The notes beneath the pieces are model-generated. The model saw only the letters and a program-made list of their open reading frames with translations, was not told the DNA's origin and made no database searches. A stretch of 64,000 bases of DNA from Melioribacteraceae bacterium (GTDB lineage: Bacteria > Bacteroidota > Ignavibacteria > Ignavibacteriales > Melioribacteraceae). The stretch is taken from positions 62,001 to 126,000 of the forward strand of contig WGCV01000041.1 of the NCBI GenBank assembly GCA_015493615.1. The letters run 5' to 3'. A program made the position numbers and the translations under genes. Below are positions 16,528 to 25,150 of this stretch, piece by piece (within the stretch, counting starts at the first letter, position 1; every line of letters begins with the position of its first letter).

Positions 16528-18798
16528 ATGTTAGAAATCAGAGGACATGCAAGAGGCGGACAAGGAATGGTAACCGCATTCGAAATTCTTGCAAAAATTT
16601 TCAGTAAGCTTGGAGATTACCATGTGCAGTCGTTTCCCGCTTTCGGCGTTGAAAGGACAGGCGCTCCGATCCAAGCTTTTTTAAGAGTTGCAAAAGGTGA
16701 AATTTATAATCGAAGCAATGTTTATAATCCCCACTTAATTGTAGTATTTGACGAATCTTTACTTGAGCAGGTGCCCGTATTTGACGGACTTCGCGAAAGC
16801 GGGTCAGTGCTCTTAAACACTGAGCGATCATTGGAAAATTTCAAGGATAAAGCGGAAAGTGTTTTTACCGTTCCGGCAACTAAGATTTCTCTTGAAAAAG
16901 GTTTGGGAAGTAAATCCCTCCCTATTGTAAATGCCGCAATGATTGGCGCAATTATAAAATTAATCGACGCCGATATTGATATTGCCAAAGCGGTTGTTGC
17001 GGCAAACGTTCCCGTTAAGCCTGAAGCAAACGCTGAAGCATCCGAAATTGCCTATAACAGCATCATTGGTTTAGGGGAATCGGAGTTGAAATTGCATGAG
17101 TTTTTGAACACTACTAAGATTGAAGAAAATCCGGTTGATGAAGATTTTTTGAAGTCAGTCGGCGAACCGGAGATTGATAAATTCTCCGAGCCGTATTGGT
17201 CGCAGCCGATGTCTTTGAATAAAACCGGCAATTGGCGGGTTTTAACTCCGGAATATACAACTAAGTTAGCTCCATGTTCCTCTAACTGTCCGGCAGGGAC
17301 TGACGTAAGAGAGTTCATCAAACTTTCGGGAGAAGGAAAATTTGAGGATGCCGTTGAAATTATTTACAAACACAATCCTTTCCCTGCAGTCTGCGGAAGA
17401 GTTTGCCCGCACTTCTGCGAGCAGGCTTGTAACCGTAACGAGTTGGACGACGGAGTTAACATCGGAGCCGTAGAAAGATTTCTTGGGGACAGATTCAGAA
17501 ATACTTTGCCTGAAAAAACTCCGATTCGGTACGAAGAGAAAATCGGCGTTATCGGCGGAGGTCCCGCGGGACTTACAGCGGCATTGCAGTTAAGGAGAAG
17601 AGGTTACGATGTTACTGTTTTTGAAGCGGCTCCTCAAGCCGGCGGAATGATGCGTACGGGAATTCCAAAATTCAGATTGCCCGATGTTGTCCTTGATGAA
17701 GAGATTGAAAGAATCAGGCGCGAAGGAGTTAAAATCGTAACAGATAAGAAAATGAAAATTTCAGATTTGGAAGATGAATTCGCGGCGGCGATTGTAGCTG
17801 TCGGTTCGCATATCGGAAGCAAGATGCATGTCGAGAATGAAGATCAAATTATTGACGGAATTGATTTTCTTTATGACTTTAAATTAAAGGGCGATAAATA
17901 CGGAATTGAAAAAGGTGACGAGATTGCAATCATCGGCGGCGGCAACACGGCAATTGACGTTGCGCGAACCGCTTTGCGTCTCGGAGCCGTTCCTACAATT
18001 TACTACAGAAGGACTTCCAACGAGATGCCCGCAATCGCTCACGAAGTTGATGAGGCAATCGCAGAAGGTGTTAAGATTGAATTCTTAACTGCGCCCGTCG
18101 GAGTTACGGGCAGTGATAAAAACTTTACAGTAACAATGACGAAAATGGAACTCGGCGAGCCTGATGAATCGGGAAGAAGAAGACCGATGCCCGTTCAAGG
18201 TTCGGAATATGAAATTAAAGCGAATAAAGTAATCGCCGCAATTGGGCAACGATTTGATGAATTTGTTTTCGACGGGAATAAAGTTGAACCCGCGCAAGGA
18301 AAAATGAATCTTGATTCAAAAATTCCGGTTTTCTGCGCCGGCGATATGGCTTGGGGCGGAACGGTTACCGAAGCAATCGGAAGCGGCAACAAAGTTTCCG
18401 ACGAAGTACATGCTTATTTCCGTTCGCTCCCTTACAGTCACGAGGAAAATCATCCCAATGTAGTAATGCCTGTTGATATTAATTTTACTTACTACATGCC
18501 CACGCCGAGAATCAACAACATTGTAAAATATGACATCGACCTTTATGATAATTTCGATGAAGTTGTCGAAGGATTAAAAGAGGAAGAAATCGTTAAAGAA
18601 ACTTCCCGCTGTATGCACTGCGGTGAATGCTTCAGCTGCGGCAACTGCTATAATTATTGTCCCGATGCCGCAATACACATCGATGATGGCGGGCGCTTGC
18701 GCATTGATTATGACTATTGTAAAGGATGCGGAATCTGCGTTCAGGAATGCCCATGTTCTGCAATGACATTTAATCTGAAAGAGGTGGTTTATGAATAA
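16528..18798 (+). CDS. 2-oxoacid:ferredoxin oxidoreductase gamma subunit fused to a GltD-like flavoprotein and 2[4Fe-4S] ferredoxin
   Basis: A 756-residue fusion. Residues 1-185 are the PorG-type gamma domain (RGHARGGQGMVTAFEIL and FGVERTGAP). Residues about 245-330 have the Cys-rich Fer4_20 domain (CSSNCPAGTD, CGRVCPHFCEQAC). From 340 comes a GltD/NfnB-like flavoprotein with FAD motif GVIGGGPAGL and NAD(P) motif AIIGGGNTAIDVA near 467. From 694 there is a PorD-like double-cluster ferredoxin (CMHCGECFSCGNCYNYCP; CKGCGICVQECPC). With the alpha and beta subunits that follow it should oxidise pyruvate or another 2-oxoacid to acyl-CoA plus CO2, and the flavoprotein part would pass electrons between ferredoxin and NAD(P)H. 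It overlaps the alpha gene by 8 bases. A strong ribosome site (ttggag) precedes ATG 16528. Confidence 0.88.
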   Translation: MLEIRGHARGGQGMVTAFEILAKIFSKLGDYHVQSFPAFGVERTGAPIQAFLRVAKGEIYNRSNVYNPHLIVVFDESLLEQVPVFDGLRESGSVLLNTERSLENFKDKAESVFTVPATKISLEKGLGSKSLPIVNAAMIGAIIKLIDADIDIAKAVVAANVPVKPEANAEASEIAYNSIIGLGESELKLHEFLNTTKIEENPVDEDFLKSVGEPEIDKFSEPYWSQPMSLNKTGNWRVLTPEYTTKLAPCSSNCPAGTDVREFIKLSGEGKFEDAVEIIYKHNPFPAVCGRVCPHFCEQACNRNELDDGVNIGAVERFLGDRFRNTLPEKTPIRYEEKIGVIGGGPAGLTAALQLRRRGYDVTVFEAAPQAGGMMRTGIPKFRLPDVVLDEEIERIRREGVKIVTDKKMKISDLEDEFAAAIVAVGSHIGSKMHVENEDQIIDGIDFLYDFKLKGDKYGIEKGDEIAIIGGGNTAIDVARTALRLGAVPTIYYRRTSNEMPAIAHEVDEAIAEGVKIEFLTAPVGVTGSDKNFTVTMTKMELGEPDESGRRRPMPVQGSEYEIKANKVIAAIGQRFDEFVFDGNKVEPAQGKMNLDSKIPVFCAGDMAWGGTVTEAIGSGNKVSDEVHAYFRSLPYSHEENHPNVVMPVDINFTYYMPTPRINNIVKYDIDLYDNFDEVVEGLKEEEIVKETSRCMHCGECFSCGNCYNYCPDAAIHIDDGGRLRIDYDYCKGCGICVQECPCSAMTFNLKEVVYE

Positions 18799-19993
18799 TA
18801 TAAAAGAAATCACAAAAGAAGTGAAAGAAACTGCAGATAGATTCCCTCGTCATGAAGAGAGAATTTTAAAAGGTAATTATGCGGCTTCGGAAGCGGCAAA
18901 GCTTTGCAGAGTCGGATTTATTCCCGCTTATCCCATTACTCCTCAAACGACTATTGTGGAAGATCTTTCCGACAAAGTAGGTAAAGGGGAGCTGGATGCG
19001 GAATATGTAAATATGGATAGCGAGCATTCCGTATTTGCGGCGGCTATGGGAGCTGCTTTAACGGGAGAAAGAGTTTTTACCGCTACTGCCGGTCAGGGAC
19101 TTTTTTACGCGCACGAAGTTCTTCATGCAATTGCGCATTACAGACTTCCAATGGTTGTCTGCAATGTGGGAAGACCTTCCATTCCATGGAATATTTGGTC
19201 TGATCAAACCGATTCTCTTGCTCAGCGCGATACAGGTTGGGTTCAGTTTTACGGAGAAAGCTCGCAGGAAGTTCTTGACAGCGTAATTCAGGCGTATATT
19301 ATTGCAGAACGACTTGAACTACCGGTATTTGTTGTGCTTGATGCGTTTTATCAAAGTCATACAAGCGAAAATGTATGGGTGCCCGAACAATCTTTGGTCG
19401 ATGAATTTTTACCCCCTAAAGACAGGAGAAATTACGAGATTGATGTTGAACACCCCAAGGCGGTTGGCGGATTGGTTCAGCCGGAACATTACGGTAAATT
19501 TAATTTCAAGTATTGGGAAGCGCTTCAAAAGGTTGAAGATTTAACTAATGAAATCGGGAAGGAATTCGGGGAACATTTCGGTCGTGAATATCAAGCCGTT
19601 GAGGCTGTTAATATCGGTCCGGAAACCAAGACTGTTCTCGTTACAATTTCTAGTATTACGACAACCGCTAGGGGAGTAATACGAAATCATTCCGATGTCG
19701 GATTGTTGAAACTCCGTCTGTTCCATCCTTTCCCTAAAAAATCGGTACTTAAAGCGGTTGAATCATTAAGCGACGATGTTGCTTTTGTAGCAGTGGAAAG
19801 AAACTTTATGGGAGATAAATCGGGAGCGATTAAGCAGGAGTTAGAGCGCGCTTTCTACGGCGAGCGGACAAATCCTATTTACGATGTTTATACCGGACAC
19901 GGCGGAAAGGATGTGCCGCCGAGAACAATCGAAAAAATAATTTACAGAATAAAAAACAATCCTAAAGAATTTACCTGGATTGATATAGAGTAA
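18791..19993 (+). CDS. porA: 2-oxoacid:ferredoxin oxidoreductase alpha subunit
   Basis: A 400-residue alpha subunit. LKGNYAASEAAKLCRVGF and AYPITPQTTIVEDLS form the conserved domain I; MDSEHSVFAAAMGAALTG, then FTATAGQGLFYAHEVLH and SIPWNIWSDQTDSL follow as expected of the pyrimidine-binding half. The C-terminal half has the transketolase-C-like domain (KTVLVTISSITTTARGV). It acts as a complex with the products of the flanking genes in the cytoplasm. The substrate (pyruvate versus branched-chain 2-oxoacid) cannot be separated from sequence alone. Confidence 0.9.
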   Translation: MNNIKEITKEVKETADRFPRHEERILKGNYAASEAAKLCRVGFIPAYPITPQTTIVEDLSDKVGKGELDAEYVNMDSEHSVFAAAMGAALTGERVFTATAGQGLFYAHEVLHAIAHYRLPMVVCNVGRPSIPWNIWSDQTDSLAQRDTGWVQFYGESSQEVLDSVIQAYIIAERLELPVFVVLDAFYQSHTSENVWVPEQSLVDEFLPPKDRRNYEIDVEHPKAVGGLVQPEHYGKFNFKYWEALQKVEDLTNEIGKEFGEHFGREYQAVEAVNIGPETKTVLVTISSITTTARGVIRNHSDVGLLKLRLFHPFPKKSVLKAVESLSDDVAFVAVERNFMGDKSGAIKQELERAFYGERTNPIYDVYTGHGGKDVPPRTIEKIIYRIKNNPKEFTWIDIE

Positions 19994-20012
19994 AACAAGA
20001 TTGGAGAAAATT

Positions 20013-20936
20013 ATGCAACCAGCAATGGATTTTTTAATAAAAGAAGAAAAAGTTTTTTCCGGCGGATTAAGCTGTCGCGGGTGCGGTTGGTCGTTATTGG
20101 TACGACATCTTTCCAGCATACTGGGGGAGAATACGGTTTATGTTGTTCCCGCATCTTGTTTCTCGATTATCGCCGGACCTTATCCGCTTAATGAATTGCG
20201 CGGCAGCGTTGTTCACACAATCTTTGCAGCGGCGCCTGCTACTGCAACGGGTATTCGTCATGCGCTTGACAGACAAGGGAAGAAGGATGCAAATGTCGTT
20301 ATTCTTGCCGGAGACGGAGGAACATTCGACATCGGATTTCAGTCTATGTCTGGAGCGGCTTCGCGCGGAGAAAACCTGATTTATATCGTTAACAACAACG
20401 GCGCTTACATGAACACCGGAATCCAGACAAGCACGGCAACTCCGTACGGCGCTGTTACAACGACAAATCCGCAGTCTAATTACAAGAAAACATGGCCTAA
20501 AGATTTAATGGGAATAGTCGGAGCGCATAACATCCCGTATGCGGCTACGGCGTCTCTCGCGTTTATGCAGGACTATCGACGGAAAATTCAAAGAGCAAAG
20601 GAAATGGAAGGTTTCAGATTGCTTATGATTGACGGACCGTGCCCTCCGGGACATAAAGTCGATCCGTCGCAGTCAATCGCGGTTTCACGCTTAGCTGTCG
20701 AAACTAAAATGTTCCCTCTCTTTGAAATTGAGCGCCAGCAATACACTGTAAATTACATTCCCGAAAAATTTGTCCCTGTTGAAGAGTGTATGAGACCGCA
20801 GGGAAGATTCAGGCATCTTTTTAAGCCTGAGAATAAACAAATTTTGCAAGACGTTCAAAAACATACTGATAAATATTGGGAACGTTTACTTGCAATGGAA
20901 AAGTTAACTCACGAATTGAATATATTTGAAGATTAA
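20013..20936 (+). CDS. porB: 2-oxoacid:ferredoxin oxidoreductase beta subunit (TPP-binding)
   Basis: A 307-residue beta subunit from ATG 20013; the TTG at 20001 is rejected because ggagaaaa (20004-20011) is the ribosome site. It has the N-terminal cluster-type Cys motif SCRGCGW, then PASCFSIIAGP, and the thiamine-diphosphate Mg motif GDGGTFDIG followed by NNNGAYMNTG. It completes a three-gene operon (gamma/flavoprotein/ferredoxin, alpha, beta) and is followed by a strong terminator. Confidence 0.92.
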   Translation: MQPAMDFLIKEEKVFSGGLSCRGCGWSLLVRHLSSILGENTVYVVPASCFSIIAGPYPLNELRGSVVHTIFAAAPATATGIRHALDRQGKKDANVVILAGDGGTFDIGFQSMSGAASRGENLIYIVNNNGAYMNTGIQTSTATPYGAVTTTNPQSNYKKTWPKDLMGIVGAHNIPYAATASLAFMQDYRRKIQRAKEMEGFRLLMIDGPCPPGHKVDPSQSIAVSRLAVETKMFPLFEIERQQYTVNYIPEKFVPVEECMRPQGRFRHLFKPENKQILQDVQKHTDKYWERLLAMEKLTHELNIFED

Positions 20937-20960
20937 TCGGAAATTGTAAAAACTATTTAC

Positions 20961-20994
20961 TGCAAAGCCGGAGTTTATCCGGCTTTGCAATTTT
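20961..20994 (+). terminator. Rho-independent terminator of the oxidoreductase operon
   Basis: A 12-bp perfect stem, tgcaaagccgga (20961-20972) with tccggctttgca (20978-20989), loop gttta, then a T-rich tail; 24 bases past the beta-subunit stop. Confidence 0.9.
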
Positions 20995-21465
20995 GTCAGC
21001 AATTCAGCGTTAAAAATAAGTATTAGAGAAATAAGAACTTAGAAGTACATGGGGAAATATTTTTCGGGATAACTTTTTACAAAATGTATTATTTCAAATC
21101 AAAAGTTCTTTTACCAAAAAATTTAACTCTGAATAGCTGAATCCCAAGGATTCAAATATTGATAATAGAATGTATCAATATTTATATACGACCCCAACGG
21201 GATCGAATAAACTTAATGTAAACGAAATTCTATAGAGATATAATTCCTTCGGGATTAAGAAAAAACTAAGCTTTGAATTACTGGAGACCTTTGCATAACC
21301 TAAATTTGTCATATTGAGTCCGCCAATCCGCCTTGGCGGAGGATCAGAATGACATATAAATTAGGTTCTGCAAAGCCTTCTACTGAATTTTGTTCACTAT
21401 TGGTAAAACAAAATTTGTTGTAATTAATTTCAGTTTTTATTTAAATTTATTTTTTGCGCAATTAC
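20995..21465. other. Intergenic region between convergent operons, repeats only
   Basis: No gene seen. It contains a stretch with accccaacgggatcg and ttccttcgggatt half-palindromes near 21190-21260, then hairpin repeat copy B. It separates the converging plus-strand oxidoreductase operon and minus-strand glycan genes. Confidence 0.6.
21284..21381. repeat. Hairpin repeat family 1, copy B (inverted relative to copy A)
   Basis: Outer arms gagacctttgcataacctaa and ttaggttctgcaaagccttc pair imperfectly around the palindromic core ccgccaatccgccttggcgg. Read on the minus strand it matches copy A (15911-16007) at nearly every base. Confidence 0.8.
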
Positions 21466-23523
21466 CTATTTCTTTTTTATCGCCTCTATAAGAAGATACT
21501 TCTTAAAATCTAATTTAATTTTATGCTCGCCTTTCTTTAAATCTTTGAGCTTTTTATTATTTACATAATCGTAAAGAGTGTAACCGCTGTTTTTATCTAA
21601 TCCTCTTAATTCAACTTTTCCTGAAAAATTCTTGGAATAAAAAGCGTAAAACAAATTGCCGTTTTTCTTTATTACGTGAGTTTCAGGTTTATCAAAGCCG
21701 ATGTCGTAAAGTTCTCCTAAATATTCTCCTTTCGGGAGCTGATATTTGTTGTAAATGTTAATCCACTTTTTCCATTCTTTTTCTTTGGCTTTTGTAAGAC
21801 TGACATCGCCGCTTTCGTTGTTAAGATAAACTCCGACGGGCCAAGTGAATTTTGTCCCGATAATTCCTCCGACGCCGATAGTTGATGCAAAGTCGTCCTT
21901 GTTGTCGCTTAACTCGACGTGGTCGCCGTAATAAGGCGCGTCGGGGCTTATAAGCGCTTTAAAAGTCTTTCCCTTTAAACGAATCTGCCACGATGAAACC
22001 GGATCGGAAGCCACTACTTGATTAAGATAGGGAAGCATATAAAAATTGTATCCCGTTCCGCACGGACAAACTTCGATTACCGCATTCGGATTTATTTTTT
22101 CGGCTTCGTCATATATTGTACGGAAAAAATTCGGCATCGCTTCGGTTGATTCTTCCGGTCTTTTATGATGATGCAATTTGTTGTAGCAAGGGGGAGCGCC
22201 GTTTAAGTGTTGTCCGTCTATCTTTAATCCGTCAAACTTCCAATCTTGAAGAAATTTACGGACTAATTTTTTTGTATATTCAAGCGTTTCTCCGTAAGCG
22301 GGGCAAAGATAGTAACTGTCCCACCAAGTGATATCCTCCGGCTTTTGGTCTTTATTCAGCAAAAGCATTTCCGGATGTTTTTTTATTAAATCGGTTCCGG
22401 GGTCAACTGCAAGAGGCGCCCACCAGAGTTTGGCTTTCAATCCTTGTTTATGAATCTTTTCAACAAACTTTTTCATGTCTTTTTCGCCGTGAGGGAATTT
22501 TTTGGGATTTAAATACCAGTCTCCCTCGGCTGTTTGCCAACCGTCGTCAAGTACAACCCATTTATATCCGAGCTTTTTTACTTCCGGCAAAGTTCCGAGA
22601 ACTTTATTCACCGTAAATCCGCGTTCATATCCCCAAGCGCACCAAATCGGTTCGTATGCGTCTTCAGGCGGCTTGTTAAAGCGAAATCCGCGGCGCTCCC
22701 GCATAAACTTGCCGAACATTTTCAGAGTGTGAAAATAATCCTTTTTATGCGTCGAGATAAAAGTCGTAAAAGTTGATAATGATTTCTGATGTTCGAGCGG
22801 GATTTTCTTTTCGTATTCAATTTTCACTTCCGTTCCGCCCAGCTTAGAATTGCGAACCACAGGCAGCGAAACCAGTTTAGGAACTTTCTCAACGTGACCG
22901 ATTGCGAAGCCGAAATCCTTATTCCAAATATCAACAATGGGAACTCCGCCGCCGTAATCCGTTGCGTTCATTCCCATATAGTTCTTCCGGTTAAATCCGT
23001 TTTTAACTTGCAAAACCCAATCGGGGCGGTCTTCGTAAGTCGCTCCCTGATAAGACCAGATTATTTCCGACGAGTCTTTCTGCGGAATTATGTAATCGTT
23101 ATTTACCCATTTATCTATGGTAATCTTTTTCTTTGAGAGATTCGTATAAGTTACTTTTGTAAAAATAAAATCGGGAAAATCATCATAGAGCGTTACGGTA
23201 AGAGTTTTAAGAATATTATTTTTGCTTTTTCCGGTGATTGTCCAAATTCGTTTTCCTTCTTTGACATTTCCCTCTTTTGGGGATATTAGCGAAAAGTCTG
23301 TGATTTTTCCACTGTCAGCGATAATATACTCGGACGGGGTAAATGAGTTTGTTATTTTTTTGTCGGGCGAATAATCGGAAAAGATTTGAGTGTAAAGTTT
23401 GTTGTTGATTTTAAGGTGTAAACTGCCCGATGTTATTGTTATTTCATTCTTCCGGTTGGAACACGACGAAAGAACAAGAGCTAAAACGAATAAGAATAAA
23501 TTGGCATATTTTATTTTTTTCAT
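21466..23523 (-). CDS. GH36-type alpha-galactosidase, lipoprotein
   Basis: A 685-residue lipoprotein; the signal peptide ends VLSSC (Cys21). The N-terminal beta-sandwich precedes a clan GH-D barrel: EPIWCAWGYERGF, WVVLDDGWQTAEGDWYLNP, KLWWAPL, then FDGLKIDGQHLNG containing the likely nucleophile Asp near residue 436 and VVASDPVSSW with the likely acid/base Asp near 506. The arrangement fits GH36-type alpha-galactosidases or alpha-N-acetylgalactosaminidases acting in the periplasm or on the outer membrane. It is the last gene of the minus-strand glycan run, 154 bases after the deacetylase-like gene. The exact substrate is not set by the sequence. Confidence 0.85.
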   Translation of the reverse strand: MKKIKYANLFLFVLALVLSSCSNRKNEITITSGSLHLKINNKLYTQIFSDYSPDKKITNSFTPSEYIIADSGKITDFSLISPKEGNVKEGKRIWTITGKSKNNILKTLTVTLYDDFPDFIFTKVTYTNLSKKKITIDKWVNNDYIIPQKDSSEIIWSYQGATYEDRPDWVLQVKNGFNRKNYMGMNATDYGGGVPIVDIWNKDFGFAIGHVEKVPKLVSLPVVRNSKLGGTEVKIEYEKKIPLEHQKSLSTFTTFISTHKKDYFHTLKMFGKFMRERRGFRFNKPPEDAYEPIWCAWGYERGFTVNKVLGTLPEVKKLGYKWVVLDDGWQTAEGDWYLNPKKFPHGEKDMKKFVEKIHKQGLKAKLWWAPLAVDPGTDLIKKHPEMLLLNKDQKPEDITWWDSYYLCPAYGETLEYTKKLVRKFLQDWKFDGLKIDGQHLNGAPPCYNKLHHHKRPEESTEAMPNFFRTIYDEAEKINPNAVIEVCPCGTGYNFYMLPYLNQVVASDPVSSWQIRLKGKTFKALISPDAPYYGDHVELSDNKDDFASTIGVGGIIGTKFTWPVGVYLNNESGDVSLTKAKEKEWKKWINIYNKYQLPKGEYLGELYDIGFDKPETHVIKKNGNLFYAFYSKNFSGKVELRGLDKNSGYTLYDYVNNKKLKDLKKGEHKIKLDFKKYLLIEAIKKK

Positions 23524-23677
23524 TGTAGGTAATTTCCTTTTACGTTGTAGTTTTATCTGTTACAGAATAGGGCAAACACTGATTTTACTGATATTTGCGG
23601 ATTTTTTATCCCGTTGTTCAACAATCCGATTATTAATTTGGTAAAATAACTTTTTAAATATTTTCCCGGATAATTTT

Positions 23678-25132
23678 TTATCTGTAAATTTTTATTTTTC
23701 CAGTTTCTCCCTGAAAATCATTTGCCGAAAGCGTAACAAAAAGCGAATGTGATTCTGCGTCAAAACGTTTTTTGACAACTCGGATATTTTTGTTCAACGA
23801 ACTAATCTTTTTAAAATTCTTTGTCTTAATTTCAATTTCCTGCGTTCCGTATGTTCTCAATTCAATTATAAGATTCTTGTTCTCTTTTTCGATTGAGTAA
23901 ATATTGCTTGTTCCGTTGTTAATAACAATATCATCCGGAATTTGCGTCCCGATTTTAATTTTAAGGGAATATTTTTTCTTCTCCAATTTCGGAATAAATA
24001 AAAAGCCGAAACCGGAATTTTCATAATACGACGGGATTTGTTTGCCGTCTATTTCAGCGTATGAAATATGTTCATTCTTTTCAAGTTTTGTTTTAAGCGT
24101 TAACAATCCGAGCAGCGAGTTTTCGTAAACTTCGTCCGGCATTTTCCGGTTGTCAATTACTATTTCTCCCGATTTTTTACGAGTTACTTTTGTGTATTTT
24201 TTGTACAGCCATTGAGAGTAGAATTGTTCCGTGTTTTTTGTGTAGTAATGCGTTGAGCTTGCCTGTATTTTCTTGAAGAAGTTAATCCATTTACGATTAA
24301 GCTTCTCTTGTAAAAAATCGTCCGTGGCAAGCCAATTGCTCCAATGAGTTTCGATTACGTTTGTCTTAAATTCTTTCAGCGGACGTTCCGGCAGCTTACC
24401 GACCATGTACCAATCGTTCCCGTAATTATAGCGGTTGAGAACAAGAACGCCGTGGTCTATTCCGCCGCCAAACTCAATCGGTGGATTTAATTCTTCAACT
24501 TTCTCAAACCAGGTGTTTGCGAATTTAATTCCGTATTGTTTCAGTACGCTTGTCGTGCTGTAATCTCCAGCGGGATTCCAATACAAAGCCCACCCGCAGG
24601 GGACAAAGCTTTCAGGAAACGAATGACCGTTTTTTTTATCCAAACCGTACTGCGATAAAATCTTCTTGTAACCTTCAACGTGTTCGTGCAAATCAGATTC
24701 GCGCCACGGCTTGTCGTTTTCCATATCATACCATTCGGCGCGAGTGCGTTTTCCGTTTTCCCAATGCTCATGACCGATTCCATGCAGACCGAATTCGAGA
24801 TGAGCGGAGTTTTCACGGACATAGTTCATTATCTTAATTTGCTCGGGAGAGATGTTCGCGGAATTATCCCATTTTTTTCCTGCTTGCGTTGCTGTAGGAT
24901 AATCCGTTAATATATTTAATCTGTCCATTTCCGCTAGGACAAATAAACCTTGGAATCTTATCCCCAGTTCTTTCCCTACTTCAACAAAAGGATGGTAATC
25001 GGAAGTTTCCATTTTTCTTTTAAATCCGATTCTCCACGGACCTCCGCTTTCGGCAAGGGAACCGCCGTTCATCCAACCTAAATCGTCGATTGCCGTCATG
25101 AACGGCTCCGGGAATATTACTCTGTTCAACAT
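23678..25132 (-). CDS. Polysaccharide-deacetylase-fold (NodB-like) protein, unknown substrate
   Basis: A 484-residue protein without a signal peptide. The N-terminal ~300 residues look like a NodB/DUF2334-type barrel: AIDDLGWMNGGS gives the Asp-Asp metal/base motif and EFGLHGIGHEHW a His-x3-His-type motif, followed by WALYWNPAGDYSTTSVLKQYGI. The C-terminal ~150 residues are beta-rich. Such folds remove acetyl groups from amino sugars or act as metal-dependent hydrolases. It lies between a T9SS paralog (18 bases upstream) and the GH36 gene, in a locus whose catabolic arm has AgaS but no recognised amino-sugar deacetylase. Assignment is by motif and context only. AGGAAA precedes the ATG. Confidence 0.6.
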   Translation of the reverse strand: MLNRVIFPEPFMTAIDDLGWMNGGSLAESGGPWRIGFKRKMETSDYHPFVEVGKELGIRFQGLFVLAEMDRLNILTDYPTATQAGKKWDNSANISPEQIKIMNYVRENSAHLEFGLHGIGHEHWENGKRTRAEWYDMENDKPWRESDLHEHVEGYKKILSQYGLDKKNGHSFPESFVPCGWALYWNPAGDYSTTSVLKQYGIKFANTWFEKVEELNPPIEFGGGIDHGVLVLNRYNYGNDWYMVGKLPERPLKEFKTNVIETHWSNWLATDDFLQEKLNRKWINFFKKIQASSTHYYTKNTEQFYSQWLYKKYTKVTRKKSGEIVIDNRKMPDEVYENSLLGLLTLKTKLEKNEHISYAEIDGKQIPSYYENSGFGFLFIPKLEKKKYSLKIKIGTQIPDDIVINNGTSNIYSIEKENKNLIIELRTYGTQEIEIKTKNFKKISSLNKNIRVVKKRFDAESHSLFVTLSANDFQGETGKIKIYR

Positions 25133-25150
25133 TTTAATTTCCTGATAAAA

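Noticed and set aside
24541-24822. Long antisense and alternate-frame ORFs inside the glycan genes
   Set aside because: They are shadows of strongly supported genes with normal domain content and show no independent start signals.
23678-25132. Glycoside hydrolase family 57/38-type call
   Set aside because: The DD and HxxxH-type motifs fit a NodB-like barrel better; no catalytic nucleophile motif of those families is visible.
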